This document shows positions 17,859 through 25,951 of a DNA stretch of 47,986 bases, one piece after another. The notes under the pieces are model-generated. The model searched no databases, was not told the origin of the DNA, and saw nothing but the letters and a program-made list of their open reading frames with translations. Origin of the DNA: JALOAD01 sp023228995 [NCBI: Candidatus Muiribacterium halophilum]. GTDB taxonomy: Bacteria > Muiribacteriota > Muiribacteriia > Muiribacteriales. Every line of letters begins with the position of its first letter. The stretch's first letter is position 1. A program made the translations under genes and the position numbers. Location of the stretch: NCBI GenBank assembly GCA_023228995.1, contig JALOAD010000026.1, positions 1 to 47,986 of the forward strand, in the 5' to 3' direction.

Positions 17859-18821
17859 TTATTTTTGTTTTCTAACTTTTGTATTTGCAGTTTCAGGAGT
17901 TTGTTCTTGTGCCGGAACATTTGACGCTTGATTTTCTTTGTATTCTTTTCTAGCGATTTCTGCTTTTTCTTGTGCTTTGTCTGCAATTTGTGTCATGAGT
18001 TTTGTATCTCCAAGATTTTGCAAATTTTCTGCTAATGCTTTTTTAGCTTCGAAAGATTTAAAATTTACAAAATTTTTATCATTCTCTTTTGTAAATCCAA
18101 GTTCTGTCAATACTTTACTGGCTACCAAAGACGCACTTAAATGATTATGAAGTCCGATATCTATTGCTCTATTATCTTCGCTTGGATAATCTTTTTGCAA
18201 ATTGTCTTGTATTTTTTTGATCTTATCTTGCAAGAGTTGTGTATTGGTATATTCGTTGTAAATTAAAATCGCACTTCCATATTTTAAAAGTGTAGATTCA
18301 TTTGGATTTTTTTGATACTCTTTTTTAGATTGATCCATAACATCATGCTCAATCACTTTATTTGCTAACTGCCCATAAAGTTTTCTAACATTTTGTTCTC
18401 TGCCATCGACCAACCATTCATTGCTTTTTTCATTCCAAACTCCATCAAGTTTGTTTTTAATAAAGCCTTTGATTTTATAGGTATCTTCACCGCTTATGCT
18501 TATCATGTGCGGTTGTTCTTTTAATCTGCCAACTTCTAGTTTTCTTTCTTCTTTTTGTTCCATAATTAATTCCTTTATTTTTTCTTGCTCATTATGAGAT
18601 TTGATTATCTGTCTAGCACTTTCCATAGACACATTTTGATTTTTTAGTTCAGATGGTGAAATGATTTTTTTATCAATCATTTCAAAGAGTCTGACCATAT
18701 ATGTCTTTGAAATTGCACCTAGTTGTTTTTGTTCTATCACTTCAGATAGTTGTGATCCTTTTTCATATTCAGCTAAGAGTTCAAAAAAAGTATCATTAAA
18801 ACTTTTCTTTTTTTGCATCAT
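17859..18821 (-). CDS. Cytosolic plasmid protein with basic TKVRKQK tail, 320 aa
   Basis: I place the start at 18821 (MMQKKK). The ATG at 18848 lies inside the apparent -10 (TACAAT), and AAAAGG lies ten bases before 18821. The protein is helical and charged. Residues about 95-140 (KIKGFIKNKLDGVWNEKSNE, then WLVDG) weakly recall DUF5710-type single-domain modules of plasmid relaxases and primases. The C-terminus NTKVRKQK nearly matches NTKIRKVR of the 190-aa protein at 38651. It is monocistronic, with its own box-bearing promoter and a terminator. A protein delivered by, or accessory to, the transfer machine is possible but unproven. Confidence 0.6.
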   Translation of the reverse strand: MMQKKKSFNDTFFELLAEYEKGSQLSEVIEQKQLGAISKTYMVRLFEMIDKKIISPSELKNQNVSMESARQIIKSHNEQEKIKELIMEQKEERKLEVGRLKEQPHMISISGEDTYKIKGFIKNKLDGVWNEKSNEWLVDGREQNVRKLYGQLANKVIEHDVMDQSKKEYQKNPNESTLLKYGSAILIYNEYTNTQLLQDKIKKIQDNLQKDYPSEDNRAIDIGLHNHLSASLVASKVLTELGFTKENDKNFVNFKSFEAKKALAENLQNLGDTKLMTQIADKAQEKAEIARKEYKENQASNVPAQEQTPETANTKVRKQK

Positions 18822-18855
18822 AAAATTGAATCCTTTTAATTGTATCATATTTTTT

Positions 18856-18871
18856 ACTAAAATAATATATA
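18856..18871 (+). promoter_or_regulatory. Exact 16-base box ACTAAAATAATATATA
   Basis: A perfect copy of the plasmid-wide box lies on the plus strand, overlapping the -35 side of the promoter for the 320-aa gene (minus strand AAAAAATATGATACAAT). A second ACTAAA half-site follows 22 bases on (two helical turns). This supports side-by-side binding of a regulator. Confidence 0.5.
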
Positions 18872-18947
18872 TTTTTTACTAAATAAGTAGAAAATTATTT
18901 AATATTATACAATAATAATACGAAATACGGAATTTTTGTAAAAATAT

Positions 18948-18971
18948 CTATTGTATATTTCCTTGCAATAG
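18948..18971 (-). terminator. Weak stem-loop after the AbiEii-like gene
   Basis: CTATTG (18948-18953) pairs with CAATAG (18966-18971) across a 12-base loop. On the minus strand, after the toxin stop at 18989, the stem is followed by ATATTTTT. The stem is short, so the call is weak. Confidence 0.25.
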
Positions 18972-18988
18972 GTATATTGTTTTACATA

Positions 18989-19717
18989 TTATCTTTTATA
19001 TTTTCTTGAAGATGAAGGTTTATTTAAATTTTTCTCAATTTGCTTTATAATGTAGTCTTTTATTTCTTGGTAGTTTGTTGGAATAGTTTTTGTTGCATTT
19101 ATTATTGGTTCTCCATGAGTATCTACAATATCTTCTGCTCTAGATTTAATAAGACTTATTATGTCTTTATCTTGATAGGTTATTCTATAATTTTTAATTG
19201 TATCTATAATATCACCACCCTTAAAATAATCATTTTGTATAAGATAACAAATATCATATAAATCTCTTAGTTTATTTCTATCTATTAGAAGTAATGATTT
19301 TAATTTAAATATACTTTCCACAGATGCTATGTCAATGTTATTGAATTTTGTTCCATTGTCTTTTTTTAAAATTTCATTTTCATATATATTTGAACCTACA
19401 TTGGTTACAAAATCTACTTTAACTGAATTTATAATAAACCTTCTATGATACTCGTAAACATTTCCCCCATCATTTATAAATTCATCTACTGTACTCTTAT
19501 TAAATTCTATCTCTTGAGCAAAATATTTATTCAAAAAGTCAAGATTTGGCAATTTTGGATTGTTATAAAAACATATATCTAAATCAAAACTTTCCCTATG
19601 ATTTAAATGATAAGCTAATGCTGTCCCTCCAATCAATTTTGCTTTATTTGTAATAAACATATCTTCTTGTGACAATGTTCTTAAAAGCTCTAGTGTTTCA
19701 TTGTTTATTGTTTTCAT
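18989..19717 (-). CDS. AbiEii/AbiGii-type nucleotidyltransferase toxin
   Basis: 242 residues. The DNA polymerase beta-like nucleotidyltransferase signature is clear: LIGGTALAYHLNHRESFDLD (about 28-47), with the GG-T and D-x-D metal ligands, a third Asp in KVDFVTN, and the downstream KLKSLLLIDRNKLRDLYDI typical of the AbiEii family. AbiEii proteins halt growth, usually as the toxin of a type IV toxin-antitoxin pair that also aborts phage infection. Here it would also favour plasmid maintenance. The start lies 20 bases inside the 86-aa partner gene. The C-terminus is basic (SSSRKYKR). Confidence 0.85.
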   Translation of the reverse strand: MKTINNETLELLRTLSQEDMFITNKAKLIGGTALAYHLNHRESFDLDICFYNNPKLPNLDFLNKYFAQEIEFNKSTVDEFINDGGNVYEYHRRFIINSVKVDFVTNVGSNIYENEILKKDNGTKFNNIDIASVESIFKLKSLLLIDRNKLRDLYDICYLIQNDYFKGGDIIDTIKNYRITYQDKDIISLIKSRAEDIVDTHGEPIINATKTIPTNYQEIKDYIIKQIEKNLNKPSSSRKYKR

Positions 19718-19958
19718 TTAAAGTCTTTGTTAGGTTATTATAAAAATGTTCCGATAATCTATCTCTATATTTATTCAAACTATCTATTATTTTTTGCTTA
19801 CCAAAATAGTCTATGAATTTATCGAGAATGCGATTATTATAGCCATTTGTAAGTCCGACTATAATCAAAATATCATCTTCTGTTTTTACATCCAAACTTG
19901 TTCTACAAAAACAAGCTCTTGGTATTCCAAAATCAATCAGATCTTGTATCTTTGTCAT
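19698..19958 (-). CDS. Small partner of the AbiEii-like toxin, candidate antitoxin
   Basis: 86 residues, with AAAGGAGAGCAG before the ATG. It precedes and overlaps the toxin gene, as antitoxin genes do. It is far shorter than the usual AbiEi antitoxin (roughly 200 residues with a winged-helix domain) and shows no obvious DNA-binding motif. The segment ILDKFIDYFGKQKIIDSLNK forms a helical C-terminal half. It may be an unusual antitoxin or an accessory subunit. Confidence 0.6.
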   Translation of the reverse strand: MTKIQDLIDFGIPRACFCRTSLDVKTEDDILIIVGLTNGYNNRILDKFIDYFGKQKIIDSLNKYRDRLSEHFYNNLTKTLNENNKQ

Positions 19959-19976
19959 CTGCTCTCCTTTTTATTT

Positions 19977-19997
19977 ATTATACTAAATTTTTTAGTA
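19977..19997 (-). promoter_or_regulatory. AbiE promoter with inverted ACTAAA repeat
   Basis: The -10 TATAAT is at 19977-19982 on the minus strand. Directly upstream is a perfect palindrome TACTAAA-TTT-TTTAGTA (19981-19997), made of two inverted copies of the ACTAAA half-site that also begins the 16-base box elsewhere. This is good operator geometry for autoregulation or for a plasmid-wide regulator. Confidence 0.55.
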
Positions 19998-20025
19998 TTT
20001 ATTTAAAAACAAAAAATCTCTTGAC

Positions 20026-21075
20026 TTAGTAATTTTCATTCCAAAGAAGTTTGTAATTTTTCAAAAATTCTTGATAAAAATAATAATTAGATTTGTGTTT
20101 ATAATTTTTAGCAAGCGTAGTATAATCATATTGCGGATATGAACCGGTAGAGCTGTCTTTATCTGCTGTATATACTGTTTTCATACCATAGTAATTGTTT
20201 ACTTCATCATTAACCTCAATGCTTTTTTCTTCAGGTAGCATTATATTTTTATCATTATAATCAATATAAATATTATCAAAAACGGCTTGAATACTATTTG
20301 CTTTCATGTTATCAGTTTGTGCATACGCGTACATATAAGATTTTAGATCTTCTATCAAATTTACATATTGTTGCTTGATGCCAAAATCATTTGCAATATT
20401 ATTTGAACCGCTATTAGTAAATAAAGCAATCCCCCCTCTTACGCTAGTGTTATTATTAAATCGATCAGCTAATTTTTTAAACAATTGCTTGTTGCCTTGC
20501 TCAATATCAAGAATTACATATCTAGCATCAGAAGGTAAATTATATATTTTATATTGGATATTATTAGAATTTAGATAATTTATTATTTGATTATTTTTCC
20601 CTTTTGAAATAACTTTGATTAGGTTCGGATTGTTTTTAGATAATGTATATGACAAAGCATATAACATTTTTTGAGTAATTTGCGCTTGCGCGAACTGTTT
20701 GCCTTTTGGCAAAGGTATTGAAGAAATATTGACTTTAGAAAATGTTACTGTATTATTTGAAATAACTGTTTTATTGGGTACGGTCTTAGATAAATATTTA
20801 ATCTGACTAACCATAGCTTGATCTATGCAAATTGGATTACCATTACATTTAATAAGACTGTTATTTATCCAAGCTTTTTGATTTGCTTTTATTGCAGTTG
20901 GATTACCGCTATAATTCATAGCATATCTATAGGCATTGAGTAGTGCTATATCCATTTTGTCAAGATGAGGATTCGAACATATAGCTTTTTCTGTTGGTGT
21001 ACTGGCTTTATTGCAATCAAACGATGCACTCATAGCAAAGCTTATAAATAATGTTGCAACTGTTAAAAATTTCAT
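20026..21075 (-). CDS. Exported protein with N-terminal LprI (lysozyme-inhibitor-like) domain
   Basis: 349 residues. Signal peptide 1-17. Residues 19-95 follow the LprI/DUF1311 pattern: DCNKASTPTEKAICSNPHLD, a helix beginning LLNAYR, AIKANQKAWINN, and a C-x5-C pair (KCNGNPIC). Characterised LprI-domain proteins sit in the periplasm and some inhibit lysozyme. The remaining 240 residues are unrecognised alpha/beta. In a plasmid with two lytic transglycosylases and an amidase, control of wall hydrolysis is an attractive role. It is last in a three-gene operon. Confidence 0.75.
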   Translation of the reverse strand: MKFLTVATLFISFAMSASFDCNKASTPTEKAICSNPHLDKMDIALLNAYRYAMNYSGNPTAIKANQKAWINNSLIKCNGNPICIDQAMVSQIKYLSKTVPNKTVISNNTVTFSKVNISSIPLPKGKQFAQAQITQKMLYALSYTLSKNNPNLIKVISKGKNNQIINYLNSNNIQYKIYNLPSDARYVILDIEQGNKQLFKKLADRFNNNTSVRGGIALFTNSGSNNIANDFGIKQQYVNLIEDLKSYMYAYAQTDNMKANSIQAVFDNIYIDYNDKNIMLPEEKSIEVNDEVNNYYGMKTVYTADKDSSTGSYPQYDYTTLAKNYKHKSNYYFYQEFLKNYKLLWNENY

Positions 21076-21076
21076 A

Positions 21077-21517
21077 CTATTTCCTTTTTATTTTAGTTGT
21101 TTTGATTTGTTGTATTTCTTCTGCTTTTTGCTGTTTAGATTCTCCACAACTACACAATAAATTTCTTTCATCTCCTATGAAATAAGTTGTTACACTATAA
21201 TCATTATTTTCTATACTTTCAAAAGAATTTTCATCATATTCCATTTGAATAGAGATGTTTCCTTCTTCATCAGTCTTGTATCTTGCTATCCAATATTCTC
21301 TATGCTCTCCATATGTATTTCCTACCCAATATGCAAGTTTACTTATATCGTTATTATCAAACCAAGTCGGCATTTCATAAAGGCGAGTAGTCACATCGCC
21401 ATCATTTATTGATATTAATTTCCCACTTTCACTTTTATTTTTAGACGATTCGGTTTTATTAAATTGTCCATTCTTAAATTTATCAATGTAATAAATCCCA
21501 AGATCAAAATCTTTCAT
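21077..21517 (-). CDS. Hypothetical cytosolic protein with TKIKRK tail, 146 aa
   Basis: Acidic and soluble, without a signal peptide. It contains a Trp/Tyr-rich stretch (YWVGNTYGEHREYWIARYKT), a possible CSCGE metal site and a basic C-terminus TTKIKRK. The tail resembles those of the proteins at 17859 and 38651. It lies one base before the LprI-domain gene in the same operon. The family is not recognised. Confidence 0.55.
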   Translation of the reverse strand: MKDFDLGIYYIDKFKNGQFNKTESSKNKSESGKLISINDGDVTTRLYEMPTWFDNNDISKLAYWVGNTYGEHREYWIARYKTDEEGNISIQMEYDENSFESIENNDYSVTTYFIGDERNLLCSCGESKQQKAEEIQQIKTTKIKRK

Positions 21518-21537
21518 AATTGCCCTTTCGTTTATTG

Positions 21538-21774
21538 TTATTTTTTATAGCCGTTATGTTCTCTCATTGCCATAAGATTTTTATAAAAGATATCAGGATT
21601 AGCTTCAGTACCCAAATTGGATAATAATTTTTTCGCTTCATCATCAGTTACATCTTTGATATTATATATATCTTTCAATCTCTTTTTAATAATTGCAATC
21701 CCTCCTTTTTTAGCTAATTTAAAACTAATTACCACAAAAGCTATAACAAAAATTAATACTAAAAAACCATTCAT
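21538..21774 (-). CDS. Small membrane-anchored protein, 78 aa
   Basis: An N-terminal hydrophobic helix (3-19, GFLVLIFVIAFVVISFKL) is followed by a 55-residue basic then acidic cytosolic tail. AAAAGG precedes the ATG. It is the first gene of the operon controlled by the palindrome at 21816-21849. The LSNLGTEANPDIFYKNLMAM segment may be a short protein-binding helix. Function unknown. Confidence 0.5.
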   Translation of the reverse strand: MNGFLVLIFVIAFVVISFKLAKKGGIAIIKKRLKDIYNIKDVTDDEAKKLLSNLGTEANPDIFYKNLMAMREHNGYKK

Positions 21775-21815
21775 TTCAAATCCTTTTTATATAAAATATT
21801 TAATATATTTTAACA

Positions 21816-21849
21816 TGATATATCTTAAATATATATAAAAGATATATCA
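21816..21849. promoter_or_regulatory. Perfect 11-base palindrome TGATATATCTT/AAGATATATCA
   Basis: The arms lie at 21816-21826 and 21839-21849 with a 12-base AT spacer, about 42 bases upstream of the 78-aa gene start. The AAGATATAT core is shared with the par operon repeats, so the partition DNA-binding protein is a candidate regulator of this accessory operon. Confidence 0.55.
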
Positions 21850-21855
21850 AATATA

Positions 21856-24294
21856 TTAAATTGGTTTAGAATATTTAGACATATCCCCTGCAACTTGACT
21901 ACCAATTCCTTCTTGGACATCAATTCCTCTTTCTTTGAAGCCAAAAAGTGACATAAACATATCTTGTCCATTAAAAATAATATAAAATGTTGCTATAACC
22001 GCAAAAATGGAAGTAAGCATATTCAATACTGCTCCTAAAACGCCGACATACAATGAGTTCATATCATCAATACCATTACTAACATCATTCAAAGTAAGCC
22101 ACATAAATAATCCATCTACTTCTTTTTCAACATTGAAAATTGCATCAAACATATGAAACATTGGTTGTATCATTGTTGAATTTATACCGTCAAAAATATT
22201 TATCACTAACATTGATACAACAATTGTAATTACAAATATCACCGGCTTTATAGCCAATGCAAAAAATCGCATTAATAAATTTACAATCACTTGTGGTTGA
22301 TTTGCCGTAAAGGCGTAAGCTACTAAAAAAGGAGTGATTAGATAAAATATCTCTACAGATATATAATAAAAAGATATTGTAAGCATAGACGCTACCATCA
22401 AAGCCATCAACGGTAAATATTTAACTATCGTTACCATAACTGAAATTGCAATAATTGTTGCTATCAATGCGGTTGCTGATTCACCGGCAAATTTGTATAA
22501 AGGAACTTTTGATACAAAAGGAATAGCTTCTATTATACTTTCTCCCATTGAATAAATTGAACCTCTAATTGCATCTGCCCCCGGCAACATAAGATAAACA
22601 GAATTATTAAGTATCCATTGAAACATACCTTTATCGTCATTACTATCAACGGCTTTACCATCAACTGTTTTATATTGTTGTGAATTGTCTTGGTTCATAT
22701 CATTTTTTAGTTCATTTGTATCACTTACGACTGTTTCACTGGCATCAAAAAATATTTTTGAGCCTGCTATTAAAGGAGCAGATAAAAATCCATTATCGGC
22801 GACATTTTTATAAACTGTTTCACTTGTAATTAAAACTCTTGATTTGAGTTGATTATCTTGCGAAGCTTTTTCAAAATTTTGTAATTTTAAGTCGGTATAG
22901 ATAATATCCTTTTCGAGAATATTCACTTTTCTCAATGAACTTGCACAAGCGTTCATTGTTGGAATATTTGTATAATTATTTCTATCATTTTTATAGCTGT
23001 CTTTCACATAAGAAAAATCATCTGTGATCCCAGTAGGAAATTCGTTTCCTGCACCCTGCTTATCACTTTCACTTTTAATTTTATCTGCATCATAATAAGT
23101 TCTGCAATTATTTACAATCCCTCTATATGCGTTTACTTGATTTTCTTTATTTGCTTTATCATATCGTATGCTTTTTATCTGCGTTTGGGAATACAATCCG
23201 ACATCTTTCATCACAAAAGTTACATAACTGTCTGCTAATTTTCTAGTCATACTATCTGCCCAGTCCACGCCTTGATATAAAAACCATCGAGAAAAATTAT
23301 TAAAATAGTTTTGGTCAATGTTTTTCTTGTCGTTTATGTTATATGTTGTTGATGAAAAATAGAATATAAATAAGACAACAACGCCCAAAAAACCTCTCTC
23401 ATAAAAATCTTCTTGTGAGTGTAGTTTTGAAAATTTTCTTGTAAGTTTATTTTGAAAAGCAAAAATTGAAGTAAAAGCCAAAGGAAGGATCAGGGCAAAA
23501 AAGTTTAGTTCTTGATAATCTTCATTTATTCCTGCGTAAAAATCCATAACCATAACCATTATATTGCCGATAAGATCTTTGCTTGATGATTCTGCAATAG
23601 AATTTTTAGCTTCAACCATTCTTCTCGCTTGCGTTTCAGTAGGATTTTCTACGAAAGCTTGTATTTGGTCAAAAAATGAATTCCAAATACCATCTTGCTT
23701 AAGTATTTCGCCGTTGATATTTGGATAGATGGTAAAACCATTATTTAATGTGATTTCATTCGCTTCAATTGATTGTTTTATGTTTATAATCTCACCGTCA
23801 ATTGTCAGCCCTGCAAGTAAATACTTTGAAGCAGTAAGATATTGTTCTCCGCTTGGATTACTATAATCACCTAGCCATTTGTCTTTTATTTTTTGTAGAT
23901 CCGGACTATTTTTGAGTTCACTGTCAAGATTTTGAAATTGCTCTTTAACTGATTGATCAATAGCATTTTTATTTGGCGGTATTGAATATCTAAGCTTTGT
24001 TTGTGGATTGGTATTAACTACTTGATCCAATGGCTTTGTAATATCAATTATGCCGGTCTGTGAGTCTATCTTATATACATTACAAGTCGTTGTGCCTTGC
24101 TCATAGTTGATTATATCTATTCTTGTTACATAACCCTCTTTGACTTTAGGACATTCCATAGTGTAATTTCCTGCATTATAGGTCGGTTGAGTATCTGCTT
24201 TATACTCTATTATGTTTGGATCTGTACTGCTTGCTCCAAAAGCAATATTTATGCCTATTGATACAAAAATTAAAAATTTATTGATTATTTTCAT
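21856..24294 (-). CDS. VirB6/TraG-like polytopic channel protein
   Basis: 812 residues. Signal peptide 1-20, then a periplasmic region to about 260. Two membrane helices follow (about 262-280, 300-316), a second large periplasmic loop with several cysteines (about 320-600), and at least five hydrophobic helices at 605-790 (ATALIATIIAISVMVTIVKY, ALMVASMLTISFYYISVEIF and others). The C-terminal helical bundle in a conjugation locus fits the VirB6/TrbL/TraG family that forms the inner-membrane pore. The large periplasmic insert resembles TraG-like or extended VirB6 proteins. It overlaps the upstream gene by 17 bases. Confidence 0.6.
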   Translation of the reverse strand: MKIINKFLIFVSIGINIAFGASSTDPNIIEYKADTQPTYNAGNYTMECPKVKEGYVTRIDIINYEQGTTTCNVYKIDSQTGIIDITKPLDQVVNTNPQTKLRYSIPPNKNAIDQSVKEQFQNLDSELKNSPDLQKIKDKWLGDYSNPSGEQYLTASKYLLAGLTIDGEIINIKQSIEANEITLNNGFTIYPNINGEILKQDGIWNSFFDQIQAFVENPTETQARRMVEAKNSIAESSSKDLIGNIMVMVMDFYAGINEDYQELNFFALILPLAFTSIFAFQNKLTRKFSKLHSQEDFYERGFLGVVVLFIFYFSSTTYNINDKKNIDQNYFNNFSRWFLYQGVDWADSMTRKLADSYVTFVMKDVGLYSQTQIKSIRYDKANKENQVNAYRGIVNNCRTYYDADKIKSESDKQGAGNEFPTGITDDFSYVKDSYKNDRNNYTNIPTMNACASSLRKVNILEKDIIYTDLKLQNFEKASQDNQLKSRVLITSETVYKNVADNGFLSAPLIAGSKIFFDASETVVSDTNELKNDMNQDNSQQYKTVDGKAVDSNDDKGMFQWILNNSVYLMLPGADAIRGSIYSMGESIIEAIPFVSKVPLYKFAGESATALIATIIAISVMVTIVKYLPLMALMVASMLTISFYYISVEIFYLITPFLVAYAFTANQPQVIVNLLMRFFALAIKPVIFVITIVVSMLVINIFDGINSTMIQPMFHMFDAIFNVEKEVDGLFMWLTLNDVSNGIDDMNSLYVGVLGAVLNMLTSIFAVIATFYIIFNGQDMFMSLFGFKERGIDVQEGIGSQVAGDMSKYSKPI

Positions 24295-24934
24295 CGTTTA
24301 ATTCCTCGATATAATTTGGTAATATATAAAAATAGTGTCCGCCAATATTGTAATTGAATGATATGTTAAATCCCATATTCCTATTCAATAAGTGTTTTTG
24401 TGTAAATGGTATTCGTAAAGCTTTTTTATTAGCTTTTTTAGAAACATCAACTTTGCCTTTGTTTTTGATATCAATTAATTTATAATATTTTCCTATATTT
24501 TTTTTCTTGTAATCATAATAGATATAGCCTGCTAGGTAAAACAACATGAAGTATTGCATTGTAGAATTTAATACTCTTGCATTTACCAATCCTGCCAAAA
24601 AGAAAACAATAATTGCTATAAAAATAAAAACACCATAGATATTAAAATATTCTTTCTTTTTTTTCCAAACAAGTAAAAAGCCGGCAAGGACAAATAATGC
24701 AATTAAAATTGCAAATAGATCTTGTATTGAAGATGGAAGTCTTATTGCAAAAAACAATACAAACAAAAAGAGATATTTAATTAAAAATATTTCTTTTGTA
24801 TCAACTTTTGCATAATAAGATTTTTTATTGCCAATCACATAACTTTCATCTTGGTTTATATCAACATTTGTTTTATAATTTAGCCATAGAAAAAATGGAT
24901 ATTTATTTACTTCTATTGTCTTTTTTTCAATCAT
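24278..24934 (-). CDS. Polytopic membrane protein, 218 aa
   Basis: Four hydrophobic helices lie between residues about 48 and 140 (IKYLFLFVLFFAIR, LFAILIALFVLAGFLLVW, VFIFIAIIVFFLAGLV, YFMLFYLAGYIYY). A basic cytosolic tail follows. It directly precedes and overlaps the VirB6-like gene. Its family is not recognised. It may be a platform protein taking part of the VirB3/VirB6 role. Confidence 0.55.
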   Translation of the reverse strand: MIEKKTIEVNKYPFFLWLNYKTNVDINQDESYVIGNKKSYYAKVDTKEIFLIKYLFLFVLFFAIRLPSSIQDLFAILIALFVLAGFLLVWKKKKEYFNIYGVFIFIAIIVFFLAGLVNARVLNSTMQYFMLFYLAGYIYYDYKKKNIGKYYKLIDIKNKGKVDVSKKANKKALRIPFTQKHLLNRNMGFNISFNYNIGGHYFYILPNYIEELNDENNQ

Positions 24935-24953
24935 TTTTATATCCTTTTATATT

Positions 24954-24992
24954 TTATGGTAATAAATCTAACTCTAATTCTTCGAGTGTCAT
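24954..24992 (-). CDS. 12-codon micro-ORF with strong ribosome site
   Basis: ATG at 24992 encodes MTLEELELDLLP and stops at 24954. It is preceded by AAAGGAAAATACG, as good a ribosome site as those of its neighbours. It fills the gap between the second transglycosylase and the 218-aa membrane protein gene, 20 bases before the latter. It could be a real micropeptide, a translational coupler or chance. Confidence 0.3.
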   Translation of the reverse strand: MTLEELELDLLP

Positions 24993-25009
24993 CGTATTTT
25001 CCTTTATAT

Positions 25010-25951
25010 TTATGGTAGCCAAGGCTTGAATGGATTTGAATGTTTATACGCATCATTTGTATAAACTGCCTTGTTGTAATTTTGATCTGATTTTTTTTCT
25101 TCTGCTTCTACTGTATCATTTGCATTTGTAGGTACTGGAATAGGTATATTTTTGATATCATCACCTCCTCCGCTATAAGGAACTGGGAGATTGCTAACTC
25201 CTTTATCAAGATAATTATAGTATCCCAAAACCAATTCACCATAACGAACGATCATACGATTATTAATTACACATCCTTTGGATAATCCATTATAAGCAGA
25301 TGCACCGATTTTAAATGCTTCTATATCAATCGGTGAAGTTGGATACCATCCATTAGGAGTATTTCTTTGTGTATAAGCATAGTTCATCATTTTTTTAACA
25401 TTTTCAGATTTTTTGTAATTTGTAATTTTGTGCATAAACCATGACATACCTAGAACTAAATGATGTGTTGGATTTTGTAAAGCGGAGTTATATGTAATTG
25501 TATTAGCCACACCCCTATAAGGTGAATGTTTTTTAAGCCAAACTATCTCTTGATTGATCTCTTTATAACTTAATTGCATATGCCCCTGCCCTCTTCCGTC
25601 ACCTGAACGCAAAGCAAGCCCTTTGTTACTCAATCCGGTTTCCTGATAAACAAACGCTTTAAAAAGCTTCCAACTTATTCCAGTTTCTTTTTGCGCCGTC
25701 ATGAATTGACCATCAAATTTATTTCTTTGCTTTAAAAAACTAAGAGAATTGCCTTTGTCAGAAGGCATATGACAAGTTGTTTTTCCCTTGTCACCCCACA
25801 CAAAACAGTTTCCTTCCGGTCTTTGTGTTTTTGTTTCAAATTTAACTGCTACTTGCGTAGATAAACTCCAAGGTATCCGACACTCTTTTATACCGTAGCT
25901 ATACGCTAAATTCACTAAAACCAAAAAGAAAAATAGTATTTTAAAATTCAT
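25010..25951 (-). CDS. Exported lytic transglycosylase (VirB1-like), second of a tandem pair
   Basis: 313 residues. The signal peptide (1-18) precedes a Cys-containing segment and a lysozyme-like fold. Catalytic Glu lies in FKAFVYQETGLS, GQGHMQ replaces the usual GLMQ motif, and SAYNGL is the AYNxG motif. A Pro/Asp-rich tail ends in FKPWLP. Such enzymes cut peptidoglycan to let the conjugation channel cross the wall. The gene overlaps its upstream paralogue by 11 bases, and the two share the N-terminal pattern (C-x-(I/L)-PW, GNC, GDKGK/GDNGK), indicating a tandem duplication that has diverged. Confidence 0.8.
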   Translation of the reverse strand: MNFKILFFFLVLVNLAYSYGIKECRIPWSLSTQVAVKFETKTQRPEGNCFVWGDKGKTTCHMPSDKGNSLSFLKQRNKFDGQFMTAQKETGISWKLFKAFVYQETGLSNKGLALRSGDGRGQGHMQLSYKEINQEIVWLKKHSPYRGVANTITYNSALQNPTHHLVLGMSWFMHKITNYKKSENVKKMMNYAYTQRNTPNGWYPTSPIDIEAFKIGASAYNGLSKGCVINNRMIVRYGELVLGYYNYLDKGVSNLPVPYSGGGDDIKNIPIPVPTNANDTVEAEEKKSDQNYNKAVYTNDAYKHSNPFKPWLP

